64,000 nt of DNA from Siminovitchia sediminis (GCF_042680885.1 NZ_JBHUEO010000007.1:1-64000), one strand, 5' to 3'. Counted from the first letter of the stretch, positions 26,223 to 35,180 are shown. The notes: generated by a model from the letters alone, not told the origin. A program made the numbers and translations.

Positions 26223-27317
26223 TTACTGTTTTATCTCCGACCAAACACGGTCGTATTCTAGGATGGCATCTTCAATATCTGTAAAAAATTCACTCTTGTT
26301 TAAAAATTCCTCGGGTGAGTATACAGCAGGATGATTTAATATTTCTTCGTCAATCAATTCATGTGCTGCGATATTCGGATTTGCATAAGGAAAATCTTTA
26401 GAAATTTCCGCGCTGACTTCCGGTTGTAATATAAAGTCAATAAATGCTTCAGCATTTTCTTGATTGGGCGCACCTTTTGGAATAACAAAGTTATCCATCC
26501 AGATATTCGTTCCTTCTTCAGGCAAAACCGTTTCAATGGCTGGATTCTCTACTGAAGCAAGATACGCTTCTGCTCCCCATACAATACCTGCTTTTGCCTC
26601 ACCGTTTACAAGCATTGTTTTCGGACTGTCACTGTCGTATGCTTTCACATTCGGCAATAAATCCATCAGAATGTCTTTTGATTTTTGAATAACTTCCGGA
26701 TCTGTTGCATTCATAGATTCCCCTTGAAGTTTGTTTGCGATGCCGATGAGAACTCTTTGGTCATCCAAAACAACAAGGGAGTTTTTAAACTCCGGATCCC
26801 ACAGGTCGCTGTAGCTTGTTACTTCCTTATTGACGGTGTCCTTGTTTACGGCGATGACGACATTTCCCCACATATAAGGAATGGAGTAGTCATTTTCAGG
26901 ATCAAAGCTTTGACCCAAAAATTGTTCATCCAAGTTGCCCATGTTGGAAAGGTTATCCTTGTTGACAGGCTCAAGCAGATCTTGCTTTTTCATAATTTCA
27001 ACCATGTAGTCACTGGCAACAGAGATATCATAACCTGCTGCTCCAGCACTGATTTTGGCAAGCATTTCTTCGTTGGATGAATATACATTATAATTAACCT
27101 TGATTCCTGTTTCTTCCTCAAATTGCTTGATGACGCGGTCGGGCATATACTCGGACCAAATAAATAAATTAAGCTCGCCTGAAAGTTCACCATCTCCTTC
27201 ATCTGCAGATCCGCCGGTCTCTTCTGAATTGCTTCCGCAGCCTGCCATGAAAGTGCCTGCTATCAGTAACCAGATAAACAGGAAGATGTACTGTTTCTTC
27301 TCCTTTAATAAGTGCAC
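26223..27317 (-). CDS. potD: Spermidine/putrescine-type binding lipoprotein (PotD paralogue 5, operon-linked)
   Basis: The 364-residue protein has a signal peptide ending GTFMAGC, followed by an acidic/serine-rich linker and LNLFIWSEYMPDRVIKQFEE. It follows potC by 80 bases in the order potA-potB-potC-potD, so it is the cognate binding protein of the transporter. The conserved blocks VASDYMVEIMKKQDLLEPVN and DNFVIPKGAPNQENAEAFID are intact. The start is GTG 27317 after AAAGGGGGAAATGTT. It is the likely parent of the broken paralogue at 23316, with which it shares most blocks. Confidence 0.92.
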   Translation of the reverse strand: MHLLKEKKQYIFLFIWLLIAGTFMAGCGSNSEETGGSADEGDGELSGELNLFIWSEYMPDRVIKQFEEETGIKVNYNVYSSNEEMLAKISAGAAGYDISVASDYMVEIMKKQDLLEPVNKDNLSNMGNLDEQFLGQSFDPENDYSIPYMWGNVVIAVNKDTVNKEVTSYSDLWDPEFKNSLVVLDDQRVLIGIANKLQGESMNATDPEVIQKSKDILMDLLPNVKAYDSDSPKTMLVNGEAKAGIVWGAEAYLASVENPAIETVLPEEGTNIWMDNFVIPKGAPNQENAEAFIDFILQPEVSAEISKDFPYANPNIAAHELIDEEILNHPAVYSPEEFLNKSEFFTDIEDAILEYDRVWSEIKQ

Positions 27318-27397
27318 AACATTTCCCCCTTTAGTATAGATAAAATAATATTTGTAAAAAGATGCCGGTACAGACTAAAAGGCACCGGCACTATTTC

Positions 27398-28171
27398 TTA
27401 TTTATTCAATCTCAGCTGTGCAAATACCGCGATGGAAAGGGTGATGACAAGCATCAGGGTTGACAATGCATTGATCTCAGGTGATACGCCGAATTTCACC
27501 ATGGAGAAGATTTTTAACGGCAGGGTCGTACTGCTCGGTCCTGCAACAAAAAAGCTGATGATGACATCGTCAATGGAAAGGGTAAAAGACAAGAGAGCGC
27601 CCGCCAGAATTCCAGGGCCAATAATAGGCAAAGTGACTTTGGTAAAGGTATGCCATTCATTAGCCCCAAGATCCCGGGCGGCTTCCTCCATGGACGGATC
27701 GAAGCCTTCCAGTCTTGCCCTGACAACAACAACGACAAACGGTATACAAAATGTCACGTGAGCGATGATTAATGTCGTGATCCCCAACGGCATGCTGACG
27801 AGTGCGAAAAATGCCAACAAAGAGATCCCCATGACAATTTCCGGAATAACAATGGGCAGGTAGAGCATCCCATCCAGAGCTGTCTTTCCCCGGAAGTGGA
27901 AGCGATACATGCCGACTGCTGCAATCGTACCAATCATTGTTGCAACAATAGTTGAAGCGAAGGCAACAGTCAAACTGTTTTTAGCAGCCTCCAAAATGTC
28001 GGTATTTTGCATCAGTTTCGCATACCATTCAAAAGTAAAACCTGTCCAGACGGCATTTAATCTGGATTTGTTAAAGGAAAAGATGATTAATACAATGATT
28101 GGAATATACAAAAAGCTGTAAATCAATAAAGCATAAATAATGGATGATAAGCTTTTTAACCGGAAGTTCAT
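27398..28171 (-). CDS. potC: Spermidine/putrescine ABC transporter permease PotC
   Basis: The 257-residue inner-membrane permease has six predicted helices. The EAA-type coupling loop is visible as MEEAARDLGANEWHTFTKVT then LPIIGPGILAGALL. IDDVIISFFVAGPSSTTLPL is the PotC-type segment. It begins immediately after the potB stop, so translation is coupled. It forms the channel with PotB. Confidence 0.93.
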   Translation of the reverse strand: MNFRLKSLSSIIYALLIYSFLYIPIIVLIIFSFNKSRLNAVWTGFTFEWYAKLMQNTDILEAAKNSLTVAFASTIVATMIGTIAAVGMYRFHFRGKTALDGMLYLPIVIPEIVMGISLLAFFALVSMPLGITTLIIAHVTFCIPFVVVVVRARLEGFDPSMEEAARDLGANEWHTFTKVTLPIIGPGILAGALLSFTLSIDDVIISFFVAGPSSTTLPLKIFSMVKFGVSPEINALSTLMLVITLSIAVFAQLRLNK

Positions 28172-29086
28172 CTACAGCACCTCCAGTCCTTTTTTATTGC
28201 CGCCGACCCTCAAGTAGATGAGGATAAATATTAATGTCAGAATCATTAATATCATGGATGCGGCAGAGCCAAACGGCCAGTCCCTTGCGGTGAGGAATTG
28301 GTTTCTGATCAAGTTCCCAATTAACAGCGATTTTGAACCTCCCATTAAATCTGGAATAAAGAATAGTCCGAGTGTAGGAATAAACGTAAGCAAACAGCCG
28401 GCTACCACACCGGGCATTGTTAACGGAAGCGTAATTTTCGTAAAGGTTTGCCAAGGTTTGGCCCCTAAATCACTGGCTGCCTCCAGGTAGGACTTATCCA
28501 ATTGTTCAATAGATGCATATAAAGGAAGCACCATAAACGGGAAAAGGGTATAAATCAATCCAACCATTACTGCGCCAGAGTTATAGAGCATGGCCAGAGG
28601 CTCTGAAATCAAGCCTATTTTCATCAGAATCATGTTAATGACGCCTTCGGTCCGCAACAGTACAATCCATGCGTATGTCCTGACTAATGAATTGGTCCAG
28701 AATGGAACCATGACGAGCATTAATAAAAGTGCCCGGTATTTTTTTGGTGACCTTGCTATGATATAGGCAAATGGATAACCAAAAACAAGACAAAAAATTG
28801 TGGTGAATCCGGCAATGACAAGAGAATCCCACAGTATCTTTAAGTAGAGCGGGTCGAAAAACCGGGTATAGTTTTCAATAGTAAACACATAATCAACACC
28901 CCCGTACAGACCCCTTGTTGCAAAACTGATCAATAATATAAAAAGCAGCGGGAAAATGAAAAATAAAATAAGCCAAAAGGTCACTGGCGAAAGTGTCCAC
29001 GCCATACCAAGGAGGCGGCCGGTATTTCGCCTTTTTTTCTTGGTGACAACAGAACTTTTATTTGCCGGAGCCAGGTTCGTTTCCAT
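28172..29086 (-). CDS. potB: Spermidine/putrescine ABC transporter permease PotB
   Basis: The 304-residue permease has a 30-residue basic N-terminal tail and six helices. The coupling loop reads SYLEAASDLGAKPWQTFTKI then TLPLTMPGVVAGCL, and FIPDLMGGSKSLLIGNLI is typical of PotB/PotH. Its ATG overlaps the potA stop by one base (TAATG). Confidence 0.93.
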   Translation of the reverse strand: METNLAPANKSSVVTKKKRRNTGRLLGMAWTLSPVTFWLILFFIFPLLFILLISFATRGLYGGVDYVFTIENYTRFFDPLYLKILWDSLVIAGFTTIFCLVFGYPFAYIIARSPKKYRALLLMLVMVPFWTNSLVRTYAWIVLLRTEGVINMILMKIGLISEPLAMLYNSGAVMVGLIYTLFPFMVLPLYASIEQLDKSYLEAASDLGAKPWQTFTKITLPLTMPGVVAGCLLTFIPTLGLFFIPDLMGGSKSLLIGNLIRNQFLTARDWPFGSAASMILMILTLIFILIYLRVGGNKKGLEVL

Positions 29087-30156
29087 TACGCAATAACCAC
29101 CGCCTTATCAGGTTCCCAATTGATAAATACATCTTGATCAACAGCAAATGAATGGGCTATTTCCGGGGTTTCGTTAACAATTACTTGTTGTCCCCCCGGA
29201 AGGGAAACTACAGTTTTAATGACAGATCCAACATAAATATGTTCAACGACTTTTCCGGGAATGGCAAAACCGGCCCCGTTTGCTTCGCCGTGAAGGTGTA
29301 CTCTCTCCGGACGAATGGCCATGGATATTTCCTCATCCAGTGACAGCGGATTGGCAGGAACAATAGGGATTTTATGGCCGGAAAGATCAAAGTAAGCGTG
29401 CTTCTGATCTATTTCAACAACTTTCCCTTCGAATAAGTTGGTTTCACCGATGAAATCGGCTACAAAGCGTGATGCAGGCCGCTCATATATTTCATCAGGG
29501 GTACCAAGCTGTTCAATGATGCCTGCGTTCATCACGGCAATTCGGTCAGACATCGTTAAAGCTTCTTCCTGGTCATGGGTTACATAAATGAAGGTAATTC
29601 CTAATTGTTGCTGCAAGTGTTTCAGCTCCACCTGCATTTGGCGGCGCAGTTTCAAGTCCAACGCTCCCAAAGGCTCATCCAAAAGGAGTACTTTAGGGCT
29701 GTTAACAAGTGCCCGGGCAATTGCAACCCTCTGTTTTTGACCGCCGCTCAGCTGGTCAGGTTTACGTTCCACAAAGCTGTGGAGCTGCACCAATTGAAGC
29801 GCTTCCATAACACGGCGCTTAATCTCTTCTTTGCTTACTTTTTTCATTTTTAGTCCAAAGGCCACATTATCGAAAACGTTCATATGTGGGAACAAAGCAT
29901 AGCTTTGGAATACCGTATTTACATCCCGTTTATGTGGAGGAATACTGCTGACTTCTTTCCCGTCGATAATGACTTCTCCGTCGGTAGGCTGTTCAAAACC
30001 TGCGATCATACGAAGGGTTGTTGTTTTTCCACACCCGGAGGGCCCCAGCAGGGTAAGAAACTCCCCGGCTTTGATATCCATATGAATGTTCTGAACCACA
30101 ACGTTATCGTCAAAGCTTTTGACTACATTGTTTAACTTCACCATTATTTCACTCAA
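29086..30156 (-). CDS. potA: Spermidine/putrescine ABC transporter ATP-binding protein PotA
   Basis: The 356-residue ATPase has Walker A GPSGCGKTTTLR (about 38-49), signature LSGGQKQRVAIARAL, Walker B VLLLDEPLGALD and H-loop YVTHDQEEAL, followed by a C-terminal TOBE-type regulatory region from about 240. It powers uptake through PotBC. The start is TTG 30156 behind AAAGGAG. It is the first gene of the minus-strand operon, about 70 bases downstream of a sigma-54 type promoter, so the transporter should be inducible rather than constitutive. Confidence 0.94.
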   Translation of the reverse strand: MSEIMVKLNNVVKSFDDNVVVQNIHMDIKAGEFLTLLGPSGCGKTTTLRMIAGFEQPTDGEVIIDGKEVSSIPPHKRDVNTVFQSYALFPHMNVFDNVAFGLKMKKVSKEEIKRRVMEALQLVQLHSFVERKPDQLSGGQKQRVAIARALVNSPKVLLLDEPLGALDLKLRRQMQVELKHLQQQLGITFIYVTHDQEEALTMSDRIAVMNAGIIEQLGTPDEIYERPASRFVADFIGETNLFEGKVVEIDQKHAYFDLSGHKIPIVPANPLSLDEEISMAIRPERVHLHGEANGAGFAIPGKVVEHIYVGSVIKTVVSLPGGQQVIVNETPEIAHSFAVDQDVFINWEPDKAVVIA

Positions 30157-30227
30157 TGCTTTACCACTCCTTTTATCTGGTTGCTCTGGTCAGAATATTA
30201 TGTTTCGGTGAAACTTAATTAATATTT

Positions 30228-30245
30228 ATGCAAGTTATATGCCAA
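30228..30245 (-). promoter_or_regulatory. Sigma-54 (-24/-12) promoter of the potABCD operon
   Basis: The minus strand reads TTGGCATATAACTTGCAT, with GG and GC exactly ten bases apart. It has the same architecture as the element before nhaC. It reads into potA, with a leader of about 60 bases. Confidence 0.82.
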
Positions 30246-30315
30246 AAGTTTCATACGCTTTTTCATAAGAAATAGTGGAAAATGTAAGAATAATAGAATA
30301 AAAATTATGATAATA

Positions 30316-30341
30316 TGCATAAATTATTCGCTTTAGAATAA
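30316..30341. promoter_or_regulatory. Probable enhancer site for the sigma-54 activator (potA side)
   Basis: TGCATAAATTATTCGCTTTA then GAATAA contains the inverted repeat TTATTC-N6-GAATAA. Nearly the same string stands at 32643-32669 upstream of the aldehyde dehydrogenase promoter. It is about 70 bases upstream of the potA -24 element and also upstream of the activator gene itself. Confidence 0.65.
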
Positions 30342-30489
30342 AAAATACGCAATCTAAGGTTATGCAAAATAAATACAAGTAATTCAAATTTGAATAAAAA
30401 ATTAAAAATTACATACTCATATGATTATTTTCTGGTATAATAGTCCATATATCCTACAAGAATAGACAAAAAAGAAAGGGGGACCCAGT

Positions 30490-32625
30490 GTGTATTCTAT
30501 CTCAAAAGAGATTATACAGCCGATTATCAAGCTTTCTGTAGATAAACCCGAGCAAGAATGGCGCGCCCTTTTGTCGGATAAAAAGAACCGGTTTATATTT
30601 TTGGAAGAAGACGGGGAAGTGACATCCTATATCCATTTGAAGGATCTTTCCATGAATGAGCGAAACGATGGGAATTTGAGTTTGAAGCAAGTGAAGCAGT
30701 ATGCCGTGCCCATTTCAGAATTGAGAACGCTAACAGAGAATCTCTCATTTTCTTCTATTTTCCAAGTGCTGGGCAAGGAATTTTCTTTGATAAAAAATGA
30801 AAGCGGTACAATTACAGGTTATGTATTAAGAGAAGACTTGATTGTTGAGCTTTTTAAACTGGAGAATGAGGACTCGAACCTGTTAAAAGTCTTGTTAATG
30901 TTCATTCCGATGGGGATTTTTATTGTCGATAATCACGGCGTTATTGTGGACTATAATGAGTCGGCCCTTGAAATGACCCGCTTTAAAGCGAATCAGGTTC
31001 TTAATCAGTCTGCTGAATCTATTTTTGATGCCGACCATTTAAAACATGTGTTTCAAACCGGTGAAACCGTTTTAAACCAAATACAAGTAACAAATGAATC
31101 TGGAATTCTGGTGGATTACAGCCCTATTATCAATGAAGAAAAGAATGTTGAAGGGATTGTAATTATTGTTCAAGATCTGCCTATGGTGGAGCAGATGGCC
31201 ATGGAATTGGAGTCTGTCAAAAACTTAAACAAAGATTTAAATGCTATTCTTTCCAGTATATATGACGAGATACTTGTAGTGAATGCTCAGGGGAAGTTAA
31301 TCCGTTACAGTGAAAACGCTATTCCTGAATTTTGGGGAGCGGATTTAAAGGACCTCGTAGGAAAAAATATAATTGAACTTGAGAAGCAGGGTCTGTTTAT
31401 GCCCTCTGTTACACGCCTTGTCATGGAAAAGAAGAAAAAAGTCTCGGTTGTCCAAGAGACGCCAACCGGAAAAAAAGTATTGGCTGTCGGAAATCCGGTG
31501 CTCGATGAAAATGGCGAGATTGAAAGAATAATAGTAGCATCCCGTGATATTACGGAAGCTGCCCGCCTTCGGGATGAGCTCCGTGAGATAAGGAAGATTT
31601 CTGAGCAATACAAGCAAGAACTTGATGAAATAAAAACGCAGGAGCAATTGAGCCGAAAGCTCATTTACCGAAGCCAGAAGATGGAAGATATTATGTCTCA
31701 GGTACACAAAGTTGCCAAGTTTTCATCAACCGTGCTTATTCAGGGAGAATCAGGCGTTGGAAAAGAAGTTATAGCTCAAGCGATTCATCAATTGGGTGCA
31801 AGGAAAGACAGGCCGTTTTTAAAGGTGAATTGCGGAGCGATCCCCGAAACCCTTTTGGAAAGTGAGCTTTTTGGTTATGTGAAAGGTGCATTTACGGGAG
31901 CGGATCCGGGAGGAAAAGAAGGATACTTTAAACAGGCGGATAAAGGTGTATTGTTTCTTGATGAAATCGGCGAGATGCCTCTGAGGCTTCAGGTAAAGCT
32001 GCTCCGTGTTCTCCAGGAAAGAGAGGTTTCACCTGTCGGAAGCACGGATGCGATTCCGGTCGATGTCCAGATTATTGCTGCCACGAATAAAGACTTGAGG
32101 GACATGGTGGCTGAAGGGTCGTTTCGTGAAGATCTTTTCTACCGATTAAATGTCATTCCTATTCATATTCCTCCGTTAAGGGAGCGGCATGAAGATATCC
32201 CGTTAATTGCTTTCCACTTTTTGAAGCAGTTTAATGAACTGCACGGAAGCAGTTATCATCTGACGCCGGATGCATTGAATTTGCTGGAAGCGTATACGTG
32301 GCCCGGAAATATACGGGAGCTGCAAAATATCGTGGAGCGTCTCATTGTCACAGCCGATGATGAGGTGATCGACGCCAGTATTGTAGGACAGGTTCTAAAG
32401 CTTAATGAACCGATGACTAAGGTGAAGCCGATTATCACTAACATTATGCCGCTTCAAGAGGCGTTTGAAGCTGTGGAAGAGCAGTTGATTACACAAGCAA
32501 TGAATATCTATAAAACGACAACAAAAGCGGCTACTGCGCTCGGGATCAGCCAGTCATCCGTCAGTCGGAAGTACCAGAAGATTTTAAGCCGAAAACAGGA
32601 AAGAGAAAATATAAGCATTGGTTAA
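30490..32625 (+). CDS. Sigma-54-dependent transcriptional activator with two PAS-like sensor domains
   Basis: The protein has 711 residues. Order: an N-terminal region with CBS-like character (1-125), PAS-like domains at about 132-230 and 250-360, a coiled linker (360-395) and an AAA+ domain with Walker A GESGVGKE (419-426), the sigma-54 contact motif GAFTGA (466-471) and Walker B GVLFLDEIGE (486-495). A C-terminal TyrR/Fis-type helix-turn-helix follows (TTKAATALGISQSSVSRKYQ). It is divergent from potA and precedes the aldehyde dehydrogenase gene; both carry sigma-54 promoters, making it their obvious regulator. The inducer is unknown. The start is GTG 30490 after AAAGGGGG. Confidence 0.94.
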   Translation: MYSISKEIIQPIIKLSVDKPEQEWRALLSDKKNRFIFLEEDGEVTSYIHLKDLSMNERNDGNLSLKQVKQYAVPISELRTLTENLSFSSIFQVLGKEFSLIKNESGTITGYVLREDLIVELFKLENEDSNLLKVLLMFIPMGIFIVDNHGVIVDYNESALEMTRFKANQVLNQSAESIFDADHLKHVFQTGETVLNQIQVTNESGILVDYSPIINEEKNVEGIVIIVQDLPMVEQMAMELESVKNLNKDLNAILSSIYDEILVVNAQGKLIRYSENAIPEFWGADLKDLVGKNIIELEKQGLFMPSVTRLVMEKKKKVSVVQETPTGKKVLAVGNPVLDENGEIERIIVASRDITEAARLRDELREIRKISEQYKQELDEIKTQEQLSRKLIYRSQKMEDIMSQVHKVAKFSSTVLIQGESGVGKEVIAQAIHQLGARKDRPFLKVNCGAIPETLLESELFGYVKGAFTGADPGGKEGYFKQADKGVLFLDEIGEMPLRLQVKLLRVLQEREVSPVGSTDAIPVDVQIIAATNKDLRDMVAEGSFREDLFYRLNVIPIHIPPLRERHEDIPLIAFHFLKQFNELHGSSYHLTPDALNLLEAYTWPGNIRELQNIVERLIVTADDEVIDASIVGQVLKLNEPMTKVKPIITNIMPLQEAFEAVEEQLITQAMNIYKTTTKAATALGISQSSVSRKYQKILSRKQERENISIG

Positions 32626-32632
32626 TGCGGGA

Positions 32633-32669
32633 TATGCAATTTTGCATAAAACTATTCCTTCTAGAATAA
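32633..32669. promoter_or_regulatory. Probable enhancer site for the sigma-54 activator (dehydrogenase side)
   Basis: TATGCAATTTTGCATA (32633-32648) is a perfect palindrome. From 32643 the sequence TGCATAAAACTATTCCTTCT then AGAATAA repeats the site at 30316-30341 with a few changes, keeping TATTC-N6-GAATA. It is about 85 bases upstream of the -24/-12 element. Confidence 0.65.
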
Positions 32670-32753
32670 TAGAGTGCCGGACGGCTGGTGGAAAGGGTAC
32701 AACTAATGATGGAGATGTTCGTGTTTTTAAGCAGTAGAGACAGCTGATAATGG

Positions 32754-32771
32754 GTGGCATATTTATTGCAT
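32754..32771 (+). promoter_or_regulatory. Sigma-54 (-24/-12) promoter of the aldehyde dehydrogenase gene
   Basis: GTGGCATATTTATTGCAT keeps GG (32756-32757) and GC (32768-32769) ten bases apart. Transcription should start near 32780, about 60 bases before the ATG. Confidence 0.8.
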
Positions 32772-32840
32772 ATGAATTTAATTAAGGAGTTGCAGGGAGA
32801 AATATTCTCCCTTGATTATTAATTTGGAGGAGGTTTCAAG

Positions 32841-34262
32841 ATGTATTACATTAATGGTGAATGGCTTGAATCTGAAAAAAAACTAGAGGTGACCAACCCT
32901 GTAACATTAGAGGTCATTGACACAATTTCTACTTGTGGAGCGGAAGAAACAAAAACAGCAATTGCTGCCGCAACAGAAGCTTTTAAAACGTGGAAGAAAA
33001 CAACAGGCAATGAAAGAAGTGAATACCTTTTCAAAACCGTCAAGCTCATGAGAGAAAGAGCAGATGAGCTTGCACAGATTATAACACTTGAAAACGGCAA
33101 GCCGCTTCCGGATGCAAAAAATGAAGTTCGCAGTGCCATCAGCTACCTTGACTGGTATGCAGAAGAAGCCAAAAGAATCTATGGAGAAGTGCTGCCGGCC
33201 TCGCATCGGGATAAAAGTCTGATGGTTGTAAAACAGCCTGTAGGGGTATGCGGTGCAATTACTCCTTGGAACTTTCCTCTATCCATGATTACCAGAAAAA
33301 TAGCACCGGCTCTTGCTGCAGGCTGCACGGTTGTTCTTAAACCGGCAAATCAGACTCCTTTATCTGCCATCAAAGTATTTGAGTGCTTTCATGATGCAGG
33401 TGTTCCCAAAGGTGTTGTAAACCTTGTCATTGGCCCTTCTCAAGACATCGGCAAAGAGCTGACATCAAGCCCGGATGTCCGCAAGCTTACATTTACAGGA
33501 TCCACACGTGTCGGGAAAATGCTTGTTCGTGATTCGGCGGATACAATGAAAAAAGTATCCATGGAATTGGGCGGACACGCTCCGTATATCATTTTTGAAG
33601 ATGCAGACATTGACCTGGCTGTGGAAGGTGTAATGCTTTCCAAGTTTAAAAATACCGGTCAGACATGTATCAGTACAAACCGTGTATATGCACATAAAAG
33701 CATTGCAAAAGAATTTGCTGAAAAATTGGCTAAACGTACAGCCGAGCTTAAGATTGGTGATGGTTTAGAGGAAGGAACGGACGTTGGTCCGCTTATTAAC
33801 GAAAGTGCATTACAAACAATGAAAAATCAGGTGGAAGATGCTGTTAAGAAAAATGCAGAAGTAGTGGCCGGCGGTAGGGTATATAACTACGATAAAGGTA
33901 GCGGTTATTTCTTTGAACCGACAGTTTTGTTGAATGCCACAGACGACATGGTGATCGCAACAGAAGAAACTTTTGGTCCGATTGCGCCTGTATTCACATT
34001 TGAGACGGAAGAAGAAATTATCGAAAGAGCCAACAGTACTTTGTATGGATTGGCGGCTTATTGTTATACGAAAAATTTAGGCCGCGGATTAAGAATGATG
34101 AGAGAGCTTGAATTTGGAATTATTGGAATTAACGATCCGACTCCAATCGTCATCCAAGCTCCATTCGGCGGAATAAAGGAAAGCGGGATGGGCAAAGAAG
34201 GCGGGAAATTCGGATTAGAGGAATATTTGGAGGAAAAATTCGTATCCATTTATGAAAACTAA
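32841..34262 (+). CDS. gabD: Aldehyde dehydrogenase, succinate-semialdehyde dehydrogenase (GabD) type
   Basis: The 473-residue NAD(P)-dependent enzyme has Asn144 (TPWNFP), Glu242 (MELGGHAP) and Cys276 (FKNTGQTCISTNR) in place. The motif around the cysteine and the overall length fit GabD. It would oxidise succinate semialdehyde, or the aldehyde made by the PuuB-like oxidase such as 4-aminobutyraldehyde or its N-acetyl form. GGAGGAGG precedes ATG 32841. Its sigma-54 promoter ties it to induction together with potABCD. Confidence 0.92.
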   Translation: MYYINGEWLESEKKLEVTNPVTLEVIDTISTCGAEETKTAIAAATEAFKTWKKTTGNERSEYLFKTVKLMRERADELAQIITLENGKPLPDAKNEVRSAISYLDWYAEEAKRIYGEVLPASHRDKSLMVVKQPVGVCGAITPWNFPLSMITRKIAPALAAGCTVVLKPANQTPLSAIKVFECFHDAGVPKGVVNLVIGPSQDIGKELTSSPDVRKLTFTGSTRVGKMLVRDSADTMKKVSMELGGHAPYIIFEDADIDLAVEGVMLSKFKNTGQTCISTNRVYAHKSIAKEFAEKLAKRTAELKIGDGLEEGTDVGPLINESALQTMKNQVEDAVKKNAEVVAGGRVYNYDKGSGYFFEPTVLLNATDDMVIATEETFGPIAPVFTFETEEEIIERANSTLYGLAAYCYTKNLGRGLRMMRELEFGIIGINDPTPIVIQAPFGGIKESGMGKEGGKFGLEEYLEEKFVSIYEN

Positions 34263-34477
34263 CAATTAAGGGTACATCCGGCCATTTGTATTTTTCCGGC
34301 ACCGATGTAATAGCACTTGGCATCATTTCCCTGACATCCAAATATAAGCTTCACGATTCTTAGCCGGAAGCTGAACAACCTTTTATTGAAATGTGGTGCC
34401 GATGCTGGTTAATTATATTTTGGATTGTACGTAAAGCCATTTTGCGTACAATCCCTTTAGGAAAGGAGGAGCTTTCT

Positions 34478-35134
34478 TTGAGTAAGGATCTGGAAAAGGC
34501 CTTGGAGCAAATTGGTGCAAGGTTTATGACTTTAGATGACATTTACAATGTAAATAAGATGGCCGTCATTGGTTTTGGAGATCCGGAAATCCCATTTAAA
34601 CCGGAACACCTGGCGAGCCAGATTAAAATTTTTCCCGAAGGTCAGGTCGTCGTAGAGCATGATGATGGAAGTATAGTAGGTTCATGTTCAAGTGTCATTG
34701 TGAATTTTGAAAAAGACTATGGGGTAAATCATTCTTTTGATGATATTTCAGATAACGGATACATTCGCAATCATAACCCAAAAGGCAGAAACCTTTATGG
34801 AACTGAAGTAGTCGTGCACCCTGATTATAGGGGGTTAAAAATAGGAAAACGTCTTTACCAGGCGAGAAGAGCGATCGCAAAGGCATTTAATTTGGAGAGT
34901 ATTCTTTTTGGAGGACGCATCCCAAATTATCATAAATATGCAGATCAATTAACAGCAGAGCAATACGCACAAAAAGTTGTGGACGGAGAGATCTATGATC
35001 CCGTCATGACGTTCCAATTGAAGAACGGCTTTGAATTCAAGGCGATTTTGCCAAACTATTTGCCGACTGATCCGGAGTCCATGAAATATGCGGCTTTATT
35101 GGAATGGAAAAATCCGGATTACAAACCACTGTAA
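34478..35134 (+). CDS. GNAT acetyltransferase related to the YhcX N-terminal domain, copy 3
   Basis: The 218-residue protein is closest to the GNAT half of the fusion at 16616 (KIFPEGQVVVEHDDG, DISDNGYIRNHNPKGRNLYG, VVVHPDYRGLKIGKRLYQAR, GGRIPNYHKYADQL, VLPNYLP-like ILPNYLPTDPES). The start is TTG 34478 with AAAGGAGGA at 34462-34470. A longer frame from 34391 has no supporting site. It probably acetylates the amine supplied by the permease that follows. The gap of 215 bases from the dehydrogenase gene shows no clear terminator. Confidence 0.86.
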   Translation: MSKDLEKALEQIGARFMTLDDIYNVNKMAVIGFGDPEIPFKPEHLASQIKIFPEGQVVVEHDDGSIVGSCSSVIVNFEKDYGVNHSFDDISDNGYIRNHNPKGRNLYGTEVVVHPDYRGLKIGKRLYQARRAIAKAFNLESILFGGRIPNYHKYADQLTAEQYAQKVVDGEIYDPVMTFQLKNGFEFKAILPNYLPTDPESMKYAALLEWKNPDYKPL

Positions 35135-35137
35135 GCG

Positions 35138-35180
35138 TTCGTTATTTCGGATTAACCAACAGTTAATCCGAAATAACGAA
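35138..35180. repeat. Perfect 19-bp inverted repeat without a T-run
   Basis: TTCGTTATTTCGGATTAAC (35138-35156) is exactly complementary to 35162-35180 around a five-base loop. It begins directly after the GNAT stop codon. Neither strand has a proper T-run after it, so it is either an atypical terminator, an RNA-processing or stability hairpin, or a protein-binding palindrome. Confidence 0.8.

Noticed and set aside
34561..34640. TTGGCATCATTTCCCTGAC-type string before GNAT copy 3 (about 34317) as a sigma-54 promoter
   Set aside because: The GC at -12 is missing (CT instead), so it fails the GG-N10-GC rule.
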